DNA of 64,000 nucleotides from Clostridia bacterium. GTDB taxonomy: Bacteria; Bacillota; Clostridia; Oscillospirales; Acutalibacteraceae. Both the position numbers and the translations under genes were made by a program. The notes under the pieces were generated by a model. It was not told the origin of the DNA. It worked only from the letters and a program-made list of their open reading frames with translations, and searched no databases. Location: contig JAFQCU010000032.1 of the NCBI GenBank assembly GCA_017416285.1, positions 56,674 to 120,673 of the forward strand, read 5' to 3'. Positions 6,989-15,465 of this stretch are shown piece by piece (within the stretch, counting starts at the first letter, position 1; each line of letters opens with the position of its first letter).

Positions 6989-7213
6989 ATGGACGTATAT
7001 CAGGAAAAACTTTTTTTAATATTTTTTATAATTTTGGCTTTGATTTTATGCCTGTGTGTGCTAGTGGCGCTCGCACAGTTTATAAATGATTTTATGCTAG
7101 AATTAAAGTATGTAAATACTGAAATTTCTCGCACTAGAGGTTTAGAACAAAGGTATTGGATACACCGCAGACGTAGATTGTGGTTATCAATAATTCCTTT
7201 TATAAAATATTGA
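6989..7213 (+). CDS. Small single-span membrane protein, possible
   Basis: A 74-residue reading frame with one strong hydrophobic segment (LFLIFFIILALILCLCVLVALAQF, residues 8-31 approximately) and a very basic C-terminal tail (QRYWIHRRRRLWL). No clear Shine-Dalgarno site precedes the ATG. A TATAAT at 6970-6975 with upstream TGC would start a transcript only about 7 nt ahead of it, so it would have to be translated from a nearly leaderless message, or from the longer transcript of the promoter at 6847. It may be a target of the divergent XRE regulator. Whether it is made at all is uncertain. Confidence 0.4.
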   Translation: MDVYQEKLFLIFFIILALILCLCVLVALAQFINDFMLELKYVNTEISRTRGLEQRYWIHRRRRLWLSIIPFIKY

Positions 7214-7267
7214 TTTTTGTCACCATATTACATATGCATTCCATCTTTTGAAGGTGGGGGTAGTCGT

Positions 7268-7294
7268 AAGGCATAAGATGATTTCTTATGCCTT
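7268..7294 (+). terminator. Hairpin downstream of the small membrane ORF
   Basis: A perfect 10-bp stem, AAGGCATAAG with CTTATGCCTT, around a 7-nt loop. No T-tract follows, so a terminator role is only likely. Confidence 0.45.
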
Positions 7295-7335
7295 AAGATT
7301 ACCAAATATTTTTATGGCTTTATTATTGTATAAGT

Positions 7336-7360
7336 AAACCCACCCTTGTTGGGTGGGTTT
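7336..7360. terminator. Bidirectional terminator between convergent units
   Basis: The 10-bp stem AAACCCACCC/GGGTGGGTTT around TTGTT lies between the plus-strand small ORF and the minus-strand greA stop. Confidence 0.75.
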
Positions 7361-7365
7361 CTGCT

Positions 7366-7869
7366 TTAAAACTTTCTTATCTCAAGGCTTTCATCATCTT
7401 CGCCTTTTTCGATTTTACGAATTACAATATAATAACCGTAATTATCATTTACCTTAATATAAACACGGTCGTTTACTTTTTTGCCCATGATTGCCGAGCC
7501 TAAGGGTGATTCCTTACTGATGATGCCCGCCATTGAATTTTGGCGTAGGGTGGTAACAATTCGCACCTGCTCCTCACAGTCGTCCTCTTCGACATAGTAG
7601 GTAACAGTATCGAAAAGCCCTATTTCATCATCCTTGCTGTCGGTGTCAATCACAACAGCGGTTTTAATCATATTTTTTAAATATCTTATACGGCTTTCGT
7701 TGCGGCCTTTTTCACGCTTGGCGGCGTGGTATTCGGCATTTTCCGAAAGGTCGCCAAAGCTTCGGGTAAAAACAACCTCTTCTAAAATTTTGGGGCGAAG
7801 CACCGTTATGCGGTACTCGAGCTCGTCCTTCATTTTTTTAATATCAACCTTTGTTAATTCGTCAAACAT
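7366..7869 (-). CDS. greA: Transcription elongation factor GreA/GreB family
   Basis: Rescues backtracked RNA polymerase by stimulating transcript cleavage. The 167-residue protein has the N-terminal coiled-coil (residues 1-75) with the acidic tip region SFGDLSENAEYHAAKREKGRNESRIRYL, which supplies the catalytic acidic residues, and then the C-terminal FKBP-like domain (GLFDTVTYYV, SPLGSAIMGKKVNDRVYIKV). Length is normal for GreA. The start follows GGTGATAAA. It is transcribed divergently from cysK. Confidence 0.92.
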   Translation of the reverse strand: MFDELTKVDIKKMKDELEYRITVLRPKILEEVVFTRSFGDLSENAEYHAAKREKGRNESRIRYLKNMIKTAVVIDTDSKDDEIGLFDTVTYYVEEDDCEEQVRIVTTLRQNSMAGIISKESPLGSAIMGKKVNDRVYIKVNDNYGYYIVIRKIEKGEDDESLEIRKF

Positions 7870-7884
7870 TTTATCACCGACTAT

Positions 7885-7912
7885 ATTATACCAAATTATA
7901 ATATTTTTTCAA
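7885..7912 (-). promoter_or_regulatory. Promoter of greA
   Basis: On the minus strand, TTGAAA (7912-7907), a 16-bp spacer and TATAAT (7890-7885). Confidence 0.6.
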
Positions 7913-7919
7913 GTTGGTA

Positions 7920-7948
7920 TTGAAAAGTATTGCGTGTTTGGGTAAAAT
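7920..7948 (+). promoter_or_regulatory. Promoter of cysK
   Basis: TTGAAA at 7920-7925, 17-bp spacer, TAAAAT at 7943-7948, then GAGGTG as ribosome binding site. No T-box, CymR-like box or S-box is seen in this short leader. Confidence 0.6.
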
Positions 7949-7965
7949 ACAGATGAGGTGTTTTT

Positions 7966-8895
7966 ATGGCATTATTTAATTCACTTAGTCAGGCGGTCGG
8001 TAATACTCCGCTTTTAGAGCTTAAAAATTCTAAAAAAAAGTATGACTTTGGGGCTTCGGTTTTTGCAAAGCTTGAATTTTTTAACCCAGCAGGCAGTGTT
8101 AAGGACAGAGTTGCCCTTAATATGATTGAAACCGCTGAGCAAAACGGCACATTAAAATCCGGCGGCACTATAATTGAGCCGACTTCGGGTAATACAGGCA
8201 TTGGTATTGCGGCAATCTGTGCGGCAAAGGGCTATAAGGCAGTTATTGTTATGCCTGATACAATGTCAATTGAACGCCGCAAGCTTATTGCCTCTTACGG
8301 GGCGGAGGTTGTTTTGACCGATGGTTCAAAGGGTATGAACGGCGCTATTGCTAAAGCAGAGGAGCTTAACCGCCAAACCCCGAATAGTATTATTGCAGGG
8401 CAGTTTTATAATCCCGCCAACCCCGACGCTCATTATAAGACCACCGCACCTGAAATTTATAATGATTTGGGCGGCAAGGTTGATGCTGTGGTTTGCGGCA
8501 TCGGTTCGGGCGGCACTATTACAGGTATTGGCCGTTATTTAAAAGAAAAGGTTAAAAATATAAAAATTATCGGTGTTGAACCGCTTTCATCACCGTTTTT
8601 GACTACGGGTAAAGCGGGTGCACATAAAATTCAGGGCATAGGCGCAGGATTTGTTCCCGAAAATTTAGATACTAAAATTTATGACGAGCTTATAACCGTT
8701 TCGGATAATGATGCAATCAGCTTTGCGAAAGAGCTTGCTAAAAACGAAGGACTTTCGGTTGGTATCTCTTCGGGCGCCGCATTTTGTGCAGCGGTAGAAA
8801 TTGCAAAAAGGGAAGATATGCAGGGCAAAAATATTGTTGTGATTTTACCCGACGGTGGTTCACGATACCTTTCAACCGAGCTTTTTGATATGTAA
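7966..8895 (+). CDS. cysK: Cysteine synthase (O-acetylserine sulfhydrylase)
   Basis: PLP enzyme that makes L-cysteine from O-acetylserine and sulfide in the cytoplasm. The 309-residue protein has the PLP-lysine motif NPAGSVKDR (about residues 39-47), the substrate loop EPTSGNTGIG (about 70-79), the PLP phosphate-binding GIGSGGTITG (about 176-185) and the C-terminal SGISSGAA-type segment (VGISSGAAF). Length matches CysK, with no extra CBS-type C-terminus. It is single-gene: divergent from greA and followed by a terminator. Serine for its substrate could come from the serCA operon next door, which has its own promoter. Confidence 0.94.
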   Translation: MALFNSLSQAVGNTPLLELKNSKKKYDFGASVFAKLEFFNPAGSVKDRVALNMIETAEQNGTLKSGGTIIEPTSGNTGIGIAAICAAKGYKAVIVMPDTMSIERRKLIASYGAEVVLTDGSKGMNGAIAKAEELNRQTPNSIIAGQFYNPANPDAHYKTTAPEIYNDLGGKVDAVVCGIGSGGTITGIGRYLKEKVKNIKIIGVEPLSSPFLTTGKAGAHKIQGIGAGFVPENLDTKIYDELITVSDNDAISFAKELAKNEGLSVGISSGAAFCAAVEIAKREDMQGKNIVVILPDGGSRYLSTELFDM

Positions 8896-8897
8896 TA

Positions 8898-8940
8898 ACT
8901 TAAAATGTGGTGGTTAAAACCATCACATTTTAAGTTTTTA
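8898..8940 (+). terminator. Terminator of cysK
   Basis: The long stem CTTAAAATGTG...CACATTTTAAG, extended inward by GGTT/AACC, is followed by TTTTTA. Confidence 0.85.
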
Positions 8941-9023
8941 GGGTAGATTGTTATAAATTTAACAAACTTTTTGTCATTTTTGGAAAAAATCGAAAAAATA
9001 TTGACATTTTTTTAACAATCCTA

Positions 9024-9079
9024 TTGACAAGTGCTATTTAACAGAATATAATGTAAAGCGTACATTAATTTTTGGAGGT
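9024..9079 (+). promoter_or_regulatory. Consensus promoter and ribosome binding site of serCA
   Basis: TTGACA 9024-9029, 17-bp spacer, TATAAT 9047-9052: a perfect housekeeping promoter. GGAGGT at 9074-9079 is 8 nt before the serC ATG. A second TTGACA at 9001-9006 lies upstream without a matching -10. Confidence 0.85.
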
Positions 9080-9087
9080 CATTTATT

Positions 9088-10170
9088 ATGGCAAGAGTTT
9101 ATAATTTCAGTGCAGGTCCTTCTATGTTACCTGAAGAGGTTTTAAAAACTGCGGCTGATGAAATGTTAGAATATGGCACAAGCGGTCAATCCGTTATGGA
9201 AATGTCACACCGTTCAAAGGAATATCAGGCAATTTTTGACGAAACTGAAGCAAACCTTCGTGAAATTATGAATATTCCCGATGATTATGCGGTTCTTTTC
9301 TTACAGGGTGGTGCATCAACTCAGTTTGCAATGCTCCCATTAAACCTTATGAATAAAAATAAAAAGGCTGACTTTATTGTAACCGGTCAGTGGGCAAACA
9401 AGGCTTATCAGGAAGCTGCACGTTATGGCGAGGCTCGTATTGTTGCATCTTCTAAGGACAAAACCTTTAGCTATATTCCTAAGGTTAAGGCTGAAGATTT
9501 TGATAAGGATGCTGACTATGTTCACATCTGCTTTAACAACACCATTTACGGTACAAAGTATAACTATATCCCTGAAACCGGTGATGTTCCTCTTGTAGCA
9601 GATATTTCAAGCTGCATTTTGTCTGAACCGATTGACGTTACAAAGTTTGGCGTGCTTTATGCAGGCGCACAGAAAAACGTTGCTCCCGCAGGTGTTACTA
9701 TTGTAATTATCCGTAAGGACCTTATCGGCAATGCTATGGATATTACTCCCACAATGCTTAAGTACGATACCCATTCAGAAAACGGCTCTATGTTCAACAC
9801 ACCCCCTTGTTATGCAATCTACGTTGCGGGTCTTACCTTCAAGTGGATTAAGAAGATGGGCGGTCTTGAAAAGATGAAGGAATTAAACGAAAAGAAGGCT
9901 AAAATTCTTTATGATTTCCTTGATAATTCCAAGATGTTCAAGGGCACAGTTGTTCCCGAAGACCGGTCTCTTATGAACGTTCCCTTTATTACAGGTAACG
10001 AAGAGCTTGACGCTAAGTTTGTTGCTGAAAGCAAAAAGGCAGGCTTTGTTAACCTTAAGGGTCACCGCAGTGTTGGCGGTATGCGTGCATCTATCTACAA
10101 TGCAATGCCTATCGAAGGCGTAGAAAAGCTTGTTGAATTTATGAAGAAATTCGAGGAGGAAAACGCATAA
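9088..10170 (+). CDS. serC: Phosphoserine aminotransferase
   Basis: Second step of serine synthesis: 3-phosphohydroxypyruvate plus glutamate gives O-phosphoserine. The 360-residue protein begins with the family's NFSAGPSMLPEEVL motif, has the GGAST loop (LFLQGGASTQF, about residue 72) and the PLP-binding lysine in YAGAQKNVAPAG (about residue 197), and ends with the ASIYNAMPIEGVEKLVEFM segment. Its stop overlaps the serA start (TAATG), so serC-serA are translationally coupled. Codon choice is typical of a highly expressed gene. No serB-type phosphatase gene is in the window. Confidence 0.96.
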   Translation: MARVYNFSAGPSMLPEEVLKTAADEMLEYGTSGQSVMEMSHRSKEYQAIFDETEANLREIMNIPDDYAVLFLQGGASTQFAMLPLNLMNKNKKADFIVTGQWANKAYQEAARYGEARIVASSKDKTFSYIPKVKAEDFDKDADYVHICFNNTIYGTKYNYIPETGDVPLVADISSCILSEPIDVTKFGVLYAGAQKNVAPAGVTIVIIRKDLIGNAMDITPTMLKYDTHSENGSMFNTPPCYAIYVAGLTFKWIKKMGGLEKMKELNEKKAKILYDFLDNSKMFKGTVVPEDRSLMNVPFITGNEELDAKFVAESKKAGFVNLKGHRSVGGMRASIYNAMPIEGVEKLVEFMKKFEEENA

Positions 10171-11330
10171 TGTATAAGATTAAAACCTATAATAAAATTT
10201 CTAAATCGGGTTTAGAGGTTTTTGATGAAAAATATACTATCGGTGATGAAGTAGAAAATGCAGACGGTGCGATTGTACGCTCTGCCGCTTTACACGACAC
10301 TGAATTCCCCGCAACCTTAAAGGCTATTGCACGTGCAGGCGCAGGTACTAACAATATTCCGATTGAACGCTGCAGTGAACAGGGTATTGTTGTTTTCAAC
10401 ACCCCCGGTGCTAACGCAAATGCTGTTAAGGAGCTTGTTTTAGCAGGACTTTTCTTATCATCTCGCCGTGTTGTTTCTGGTATTGAATGGGCTAAAACCT
10501 TAAAGGGCAACGGCGCCGAGGTTGGCAAAATGGTTGAAAAGGGCAAGGGTGCATTTGGCGGTCCTGAAATCAAGGGCAAAAAGCTTGGTGTTATCGGTCT
10601 TGGCGCAATCGGTGTTATGGTTGCAAATGCCGCTAACCACCTTGGTATGACTGTTTACGGTTATGACCCTTATTTGTCGGTTAAATCCGCTTGGAACTTA
10701 AACCACAATGCAGTTTATATCAACGATATTAACGAAATTTTTGCTAACTGTGATTATATTACTATTCACGTTCCGCTTGTTGACACCACAAAGAAAATGA
10801 TTAATACCGATACCATCGCTAAAATGAAGGATGGCGTTCGTATTCTTAACTTCTCACGTGCGGCTTTGGTTGACGACGCTGCTATGATTGCGGCACTTCA
10901 GTCCGGTAAGGTTGCTTCTTACGTAACCGATTTTCCGACTGATGAGGTATTGGACGTTGACGGTGTTATTGCAATTCCTCACCTTGGTGCTTCAACCCCC
11001 GAATCGGAAGATAATTGTGCTTCAATGGCTTCTAAAGAACTTATTGATTATATCGAAAACGGTAACATTGTAAACTCTGTAAATCTTCCAGAGGTTACAA
11101 TGCCCAGAAGCGGCAAAAACCGTGTTTGTGTAATTCATAAGAATATTCCCAATATGATTACCAAAATTACCGGTCTTGTTTCGGACGATGGCATCAATAT
11201 TGAAAATCTTCTTAACAAGTCAAAGGGCGATTACGCTTATACAATGCTTGACATTGGCGATGCTGACATTGCTACACTTGAAAAGGAAATCAATGAAATT
11301 GACGGTGTAATTCGTGTAAGAATTATCTAA
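10170..11330 (+). CDS. serA: D-3-phosphoglycerate dehydrogenase with ACT domain
   Basis: First step of serine synthesis: NAD-dependent oxidation of 3-phosphoglycerate. The 386-residue protein has the D-2-hydroxyacid dehydrogenase catalytic domain, the Rossmann motif GVIGLGAIGVMVANAA (about residues 142-157), the NAD-ribose Asp in YGYDPY, the ARG-type loop INFSRAALVDD (here ILNFSRAALV) and the catalytic His in IPHLGASTPESEDN (about 269). A C-terminal ACT domain (about residues 315-386, VIHKNIPNMITKITGLV) suggests feedback control by serine. It is the short type without the intervening domain. A terminator follows. Confidence 0.95.
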   Translation: MYKIKTYNKISKSGLEVFDEKYTIGDEVENADGAIVRSAALHDTEFPATLKAIARAGAGTNNIPIERCSEQGIVVFNTPGANANAVKELVLAGLFLSSRRVVSGIEWAKTLKGNGAEVGKMVEKGKGAFGGPEIKGKKLGVIGLGAIGVMVANAANHLGMTVYGYDPYLSVKSAWNLNHNAVYINDINEIFANCDYITIHVPLVDTTKKMINTDTIAKMKDGVRILNFSRAALVDDAAMIAALQSGKVASYVTDFPTDEVLDVDGVIAIPHLGASTPESEDNCASMASKELIDYIENGNIVNSVNLPEVTMPRSGKNRVCVIHKNIPNMITKITGLVSDDGINIENLLNKSKGDYAYTMLDIGDADIATLEKEINEIDGVIRVRII

Positions 11331-11337
11331 TAAATTT

Positions 11338-11374
11338 AAAACCGCAGATTCTTAAAAAAGTCTGCGGTTTTGTA
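11338..11374 (+). terminator. Terminator of serCA
   Basis: AACCGCAGA pairs with TCTGCGGTT and is followed by TTTGT. Confidence 0.85.
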
Positions 11375-11467
11375 TATTTGTTTTATTGAAAATTACAAGG
11401 TTTTTCATCTTTACTTTTTGCTGAATTTATTGTAAAATAAAAAGGTATGATTGTGAGGTGGATTTGC

Positions 11468-12700
11468 TTGAAAAAGGTTGTTATAATTGGCGGTGGTGCC
11501 GCAGGGCTTAAGGCGGCTATAAGCGCCGCATATAAGTATAAAGATGGCAGTGGTGAGATTGTTGTAATCGAAAAAAATAATCGCCCTGCACGCAAGGTTA
11601 TGATAACCGGCAAGGGCAGATGTAACGTATGCAACAACTGTGATATTGATACATTAATTGCCAACATTCCAAGAAATCCACGTTTTTTATATTCTGCTTT
11701 TTCGGCATTTACTCCACAGGATACAATCACGTTTTTTGAAAGCGTTGGTGTGCCCTTAAAAACCGAAAGGGGCAACCGTGTTTTTCCCGTTTCGGATAAA
11801 GCGGTGGATATTGTCGACGCTTTGGTTAATACCGCAAAAGCGGCGGGGGTTAGGTTTATAAACGGCGAGGTTACTGCCGTTATTTCAGAAAACGGCGCAG
11901 TCAGCGGTGTTAAGCTTGCAAACGGTGAAATGATTTGTGCTGACAGTGTTGTTATCGCAACCGGCGGTGTTTCTTATCCCGTTACAGGTTCAACAGGCGA
12001 CGGTTACCGTTTTGCCAAAATGCTGGGGCACACCGTTAGTGAGGTTTCGGGTTCGCTCGTTCCAATGAACTGTCACGAGGGCTTTTGTACGCACCTGTCG
12101 GGACTTACCCTTAAAAACGTAACCCTTTCACTTTTTGAAAGCGGTAAGAAAAAACCTGTTTACAGCGAAATGGGGGAGATGCTTTTCACCCACTTCGGCA
12201 TATCGGGACCGCTTGTTTTATCTGCTTCAGCTTACGTTAAAGCGGGTAAGGAATATAGCGTTTTAATTGATTTAAAGCCCGCTTTAAGTATAGAAGCGCT
12301 TGACAGCCGTATTTTACGGGATTTTTCAGAGCTTCAAAATAAAGATTTTTCGAATTCGCTTGATGCGTTGTTACCCAAAAGTATAATCCCTGTTGTTATT
12401 AAACTATCGGGTATTGAGCGTGATAAAAAGGTTAATCAAATTAGTCGTGAGGAACGCTTGCGTCTTTGCGAGGTTATAAAAAAATTCCCACTTACCATAA
12501 CGGGACTTCGTCCGGTAGAAGAAGCAATTATCACCCGTGGCGGTGTTTCTGTTAAGGAAATTAACCCCACTACAATGGAATCAAAGCTGGTTTCAGGGCT
12601 ATTCTTTGCGGGTGAGGTTATTGATGTTGATGCCTTTACCGGCGGTTTTAATTTGCAAATTGCATTTTCAACCGGTTTTTTGGCCGGTCAAAACGTTTGA
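11468..12700 (+). CDS. BaiN/HI0933-family flavoprotein (FAD-dependent oxidoreductase)
   Basis: A 410-residue FAD-dependent oxidoreductase of the HI0933/YhiN/BaiN family, whose exact substrates are mostly unknown. It begins with the dinucleotide-binding KKVVIIGGGAAGLKAAISAA, has the family motif ARKVMITGKGRCNVCNNC, the second ATGGVSYPVTGSTGDGYRFA segment and the C-terminal FFAGEVIDVDAFTGGFNLQ. The start is placed at the TTG at 11468, seven bases after GAGGTG; the ATG at 11447 lies upstream of that site. It is followed after 9-18 bp by cmk and then ispH-rpsA, a neighbour order common in Clostridia. Confidence 0.88.
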   Translation: MKKVVIIGGGAAGLKAAISAAYKYKDGSGEIVVIEKNNRPARKVMITGKGRCNVCNNCDIDTLIANIPRNPRFLYSAFSAFTPQDTITFFESVGVPLKTERGNRVFPVSDKAVDIVDALVNTAKAAGVRFINGEVTAVISENGAVSGVKLANGEMICADSVVIATGGVSYPVTGSTGDGYRFAKMLGHTVSEVSGSLVPMNCHEGFCTHLSGLTLKNVTLSLFESGKKKPVYSEMGEMLFTHFGISGPLVLSASAYVKAGKEYSVLIDLKPALSIEALDSRILRDFSELQNKDFSNSLDALLPKSIIPVVIKLSGIERDKKVNQISREERLRLCEVIKKFPLTITGLRPVEEAIITRGGVSVKEINPTTMESKLVSGLFFAGEVIDVDAFTGGFNLQIAFSTGFLAGQNV

Positions 12701-12718
12701 GAGGAGATATTGCACACT

Positions 12719-13381
12719 ATGATTTCTGTTGCTATTGACGGTCCTGCAGGCGCAGGCAAAAGTACCTTGGCACGAAAAGCAGCGGCACAGCTCGGCTTTA
12801 TTTATGTTGATACAGGTGCGCTTTACCGAACCGTCGGTCTTAAATTTTCAAAAATGGGCGCAGATACCAAGCTTGACTGCGATATTTCTTCGGTTTTGGC
12901 TGACACTACGGTTGATATTCGTTTTGTAAACGGCGAACAGCGTGTTTTTTTAGATGGCGAGGATGTGAGCGAAGAAATTCGCACGCCGGTAGCTTCTATG
13001 ATGGCTTCTGCCGTTTCTGCTAAGGGTGAGGTAAGAGCCTTTCTTTTAGAGATGCAGCGAAAACTTGCCCGTGAAAATGATGTATTGATGGATGGGCGAG
13101 ATATTGGTACAGTTGTATTGCCGAATGCTACGGTTAAGATTTTTCTTACCGCCTCTGCCGAGGAGCGTGCACGCCGCCGTTATGATGAGCTTATAAGCAA
13201 GGGCATGACTGTTACCTTTAAAGAGGTTTATGACGATATGGTTCAGCGTGACTATAACGACTCTCACCGTGAGATTGCTCCCTTAAAGCAAGCAGATGAT
13301 GCCGTTTTGGCTGACACCACAGGTTTATCACCTGAAGAGTCACTTCAGCTTATTTTAAATATTGTTAAGGAAAGAATATAG
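12719..13381 (+). CDS. cmk: Cytidylate kinase
   Basis: Phosphorylates CMP/dCMP to the diphosphates for nucleotide recycling. The 220-residue protein has the P-loop GPAGAGKST (residues 8-16), the LYRTVGL substrate segment, the FVNGEQRVFLDGEDV NMP-binding insertion and DGRDIGTVVLP. The ATG at 12719 matches the usual family N-terminus (MISVAIDGPAGAG), although it is 12 bases from GAGGAG; a TTG at 12710 only three bases from that site is the alternative. It lies between the flavoprotein gene and ispH-rpsA, with 1 bp to the next start. Confidence 0.94.
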   Translation: MISVAIDGPAGAGKSTLARKAAAQLGFIYVDTGALYRTVGLKFSKMGADTKLDCDISSVLADTTVDIRFVNGEQRVFLDGEDVSEEIRTPVASMMASAVSAKGEVRAFLLEMQRKLARENDVLMDGRDIGTVVLPNATVKIFLTASAEERARRRYDELISKGMTVTFKEVYDDMVQRDYNDSHREIAPLKQADDAVLADTTGLSPEESLQLILNIVKERI

Positions 13382-13382
13382 T

Positions 13383-15410
13383 ATGAATATTAAACTTGCT
13401 AAAACTGCAGGCTTTTGTTTTGGCGTTAACCGTGCGGTTAATACAGTTTATGATTTACTTGAAAAGGGCGAAAAGGTTTGTACCTTGGGGCCTATTATTC
13501 ACAATCCCCAACTAGTTGATGAGCTTATAGAGAAGGGGGTACGAATTGTTGCCTCTCCCAGTGAAACAAACGCAGGTGAGGTGCTGGTAATTCGTTCACA
13601 CGGTGTGGAGCAAGCGGTTATTGATTATTGCGAAAAAAACAATATACGCTATGTAGATGCTACCTGCACTTTTGTTTCGAAAATTCATAAAATCGTTAAT
13701 GAAAAAAGCTGTGACGGTTATGTTATTATCGTCGCAGGGGATATAAATCACCAAGAAGTTAAGGGAATCGTGGGGCACAGTAAGGGTGAAACCTTTGTTG
13801 TGTGTGATGATGCCGAGCTTCAAAAATTGCTTATAGATAACAACAATTTTGCCGAAAAAAAGGTTATTTTAGTTTCTCAAACCACTTTTAACAAGAAAGT
13901 TTGGGAAAAAATTGAAAAAAAATTAAAAAAAGTGTGTACAAATGCAGAAATATTTGATACAATTTGTAATGCAACTGCAATGAGGCAGCAAGAGGCTTTC
14001 GAGCTCGCAAAAGATAGCGACGGTGTCGTTGTTATCGGTGGTAAAGGTAGCTCGAACACATCAAAGCTTTTTGACGTGTGCAAGGCTAATTGTTCAAATA
14101 CGTATTGGGTCGAAACTGCTGATGAGCTTAATCTCAGCAATTTTTCTAATTGTGAAAACATTGCTGTTGTTGCGGGTGCTTCCACACCTGCAGGTATTAT
14201 AAAGGAGGTTTTAAAAACCATGACAGAAAATTTACAACCGGTTGAGCAGATTGAAGAGGAAGTTCAAGCTGCTCCCAAAAGCTTCGAAGAAATGACAGAC
14301 GAGGAAGCATTCGAAGCATCACTCAACAGCTTAACAAGCGATCAGAAGGTTACTGGCGTTGTTATCGCTGTAAATTCCTCTGAAATCACAGTGGATATCG
14401 GCAGAGGAGTTACAGGCTACATAAGCGCAATCGAATACTCATCTGATCCCAACGTTAACCTTGTTGATGAAGTTAAGGTTAATGATGAACTTAACCTTAT
14501 CATTATGAAGATTAGCGATATGGAAGGCACCGCAATGCTTTCAAAACGTCGTTATGACGCTATTGCCGGTTGGGACAATATAGTAGCCGCTAAAGATTCA
14601 GCTGAAATCCTTAAGGGTGTTGTTCGTGAGGTTATCAAGGGCGGCGTAGTTGTTTACGTTAACAACGTGAAGGTATTTATCCCCGCTTCTCAGGCAACCG
14701 CTTCTAGAAATGATTCACTTGAAGATTTAAAGGGCAAGGAAGTTGCTTTCCGTATTATTGAAATTGGCCGTGGCCGCCGTGCAATCGGTTCTATCCGCAG
14801 CGTACTTAAAGAAGAAAAGAAAGCTGCTGAGGAAAAGATTTGGGCTAACATTGCTGTTGGTGATCGCTTCACCGGTACCGTTAAGTCACTCACCAGCTAT
14901 GGCGCATTTGTTGACATCGGTGGTGTTGACGGTATGGTTCACATTTCTGAACTTTCTTGGGCACGCATTAAGAATCCTGCTGAAGTTGTTTCAGTTGGCG
15001 ATACTATCGAAGTATACGTTAAGGATCTTGACGCTGAAAAGAAGAAAATTTCTCTCGGCTATAAGAAGGCAGAAGAAAACCCTTGGACCATCTTCCAGAA
15101 CAACTATAACGTTGATGATGTTGTTAAGGCTACCATCGTTAGCATGACAACCTATGGCGCATTTGCTCGCATCATCCCCGGTATTGACGGTCTTATTCAC
15201 ATTTCTCAGATTGCTAACAAGCGCATCAACAAGCCCGCTGATGAATTAACCATCGGTCAGGAAGTTGAAGCAAAGATTACTGCTATCGACCTTGAAAAGA
15301 AGCGTATCAGTCTTTCTATTCGTGCTTTATTGCCCGAAGAAGAAGCTGCTCCCGCTGAAGAAGTTGTTGAAGAAGCAGTAGAAGCTCCTGCTGAGGAAGC
15401 TGCTGAATAA
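13383..15410 (+). CDS. ispH: Bifunctional 4-hydroxy-3-methylbut-2-enyl diphosphate reductase / ribosomal protein S1
   Basis: A 675-residue fusion. Residues 1-280 are IspH/LytB, the last enzyme of the MEP isoprenoid pathway; the three cysteine ligands of its iron-sulfur cluster are seen in GFCFGV (about residue 12), DATCTFVSKIH (about 95) and ICNATAMRQ (about 196). After an acidic linker (about 285-325) come four S1/OB-fold RNA-binding repeats, of which the last two are classic (AFVDIGGVDGMVHISELSW and AFARIIPGIDGLIHISQIA). The Glu/Ala-rich tail is acidic. This fusion is known from Clostridia and is a lineage marker. The start is the ATG at 13383, one base after the cmk stop. Confidence 0.95.
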   Translation: MNIKLAKTAGFCFGVNRAVNTVYDLLEKGEKVCTLGPIIHNPQLVDELIEKGVRIVASPSETNAGEVLVIRSHGVEQAVIDYCEKNNIRYVDATCTFVSKIHKIVNEKSCDGYVIIVAGDINHQEVKGIVGHSKGETFVVCDDAELQKLLIDNNNFAEKKVILVSQTTFNKKVWEKIEKKLKKVCTNAEIFDTICNATAMRQQEAFELAKDSDGVVVIGGKGSSNTSKLFDVCKANCSNTYWVETADELNLSNFSNCENIAVVAGASTPAGIIKEVLKTMTENLQPVEQIEEEVQAAPKSFEEMTDEEAFEASLNSLTSDQKVTGVVIAVNSSEITVDIGRGVTGYISAIEYSSDPNVNLVDEVKVNDELNLIIMKISDMEGTAMLSKRRYDAIAGWDNIVAAKDSAEILKGVVREVIKGGVVVYVNNVKVFIPASQATASRNDSLEDLKGKEVAFRIIEIGRGRRAIGSIRSVLKEEKKAAEEKIWANIAVGDRFTGTVKSLTSYGAFVDIGGVDGMVHISELSWARIKNPAEVVSVGDTIEVYVKDLDAEKKKISLGYKKAEENPWTIFQNNYNVDDVVKATIVSMTTYGAFARIIPGIDGLIHISQIANKRINKPADELTIGQEVEAKITAIDLEKKRISLSIRALLPEEEAAPAEEVVEEAVEAPAEEAAE

Positions 15411-15426
15411 TTAAAGCAAAAAATTA

Positions 15427-15459
15427 AAACCTCCGACATTGTCGGAGGTTTATTTTTTT
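15427..15459. terminator. Terminator after ispH-rpsA
   Basis: The 11-bp stem AAACCTCCGAC/GTCGGAGGTTT around ATT is followed by ATTTTTTT. It also lies at the end of the convergent cation-efflux gene. Confidence 0.88.
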
Positions 15460-15465
15460 ATCTGT

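Noticed and set aside
7920-9087. T-box or S-box riboswitch before cysK or serC
   Set aside because: The leaders are too short and no T-box core sequence or S-box conserved helices were recognised.
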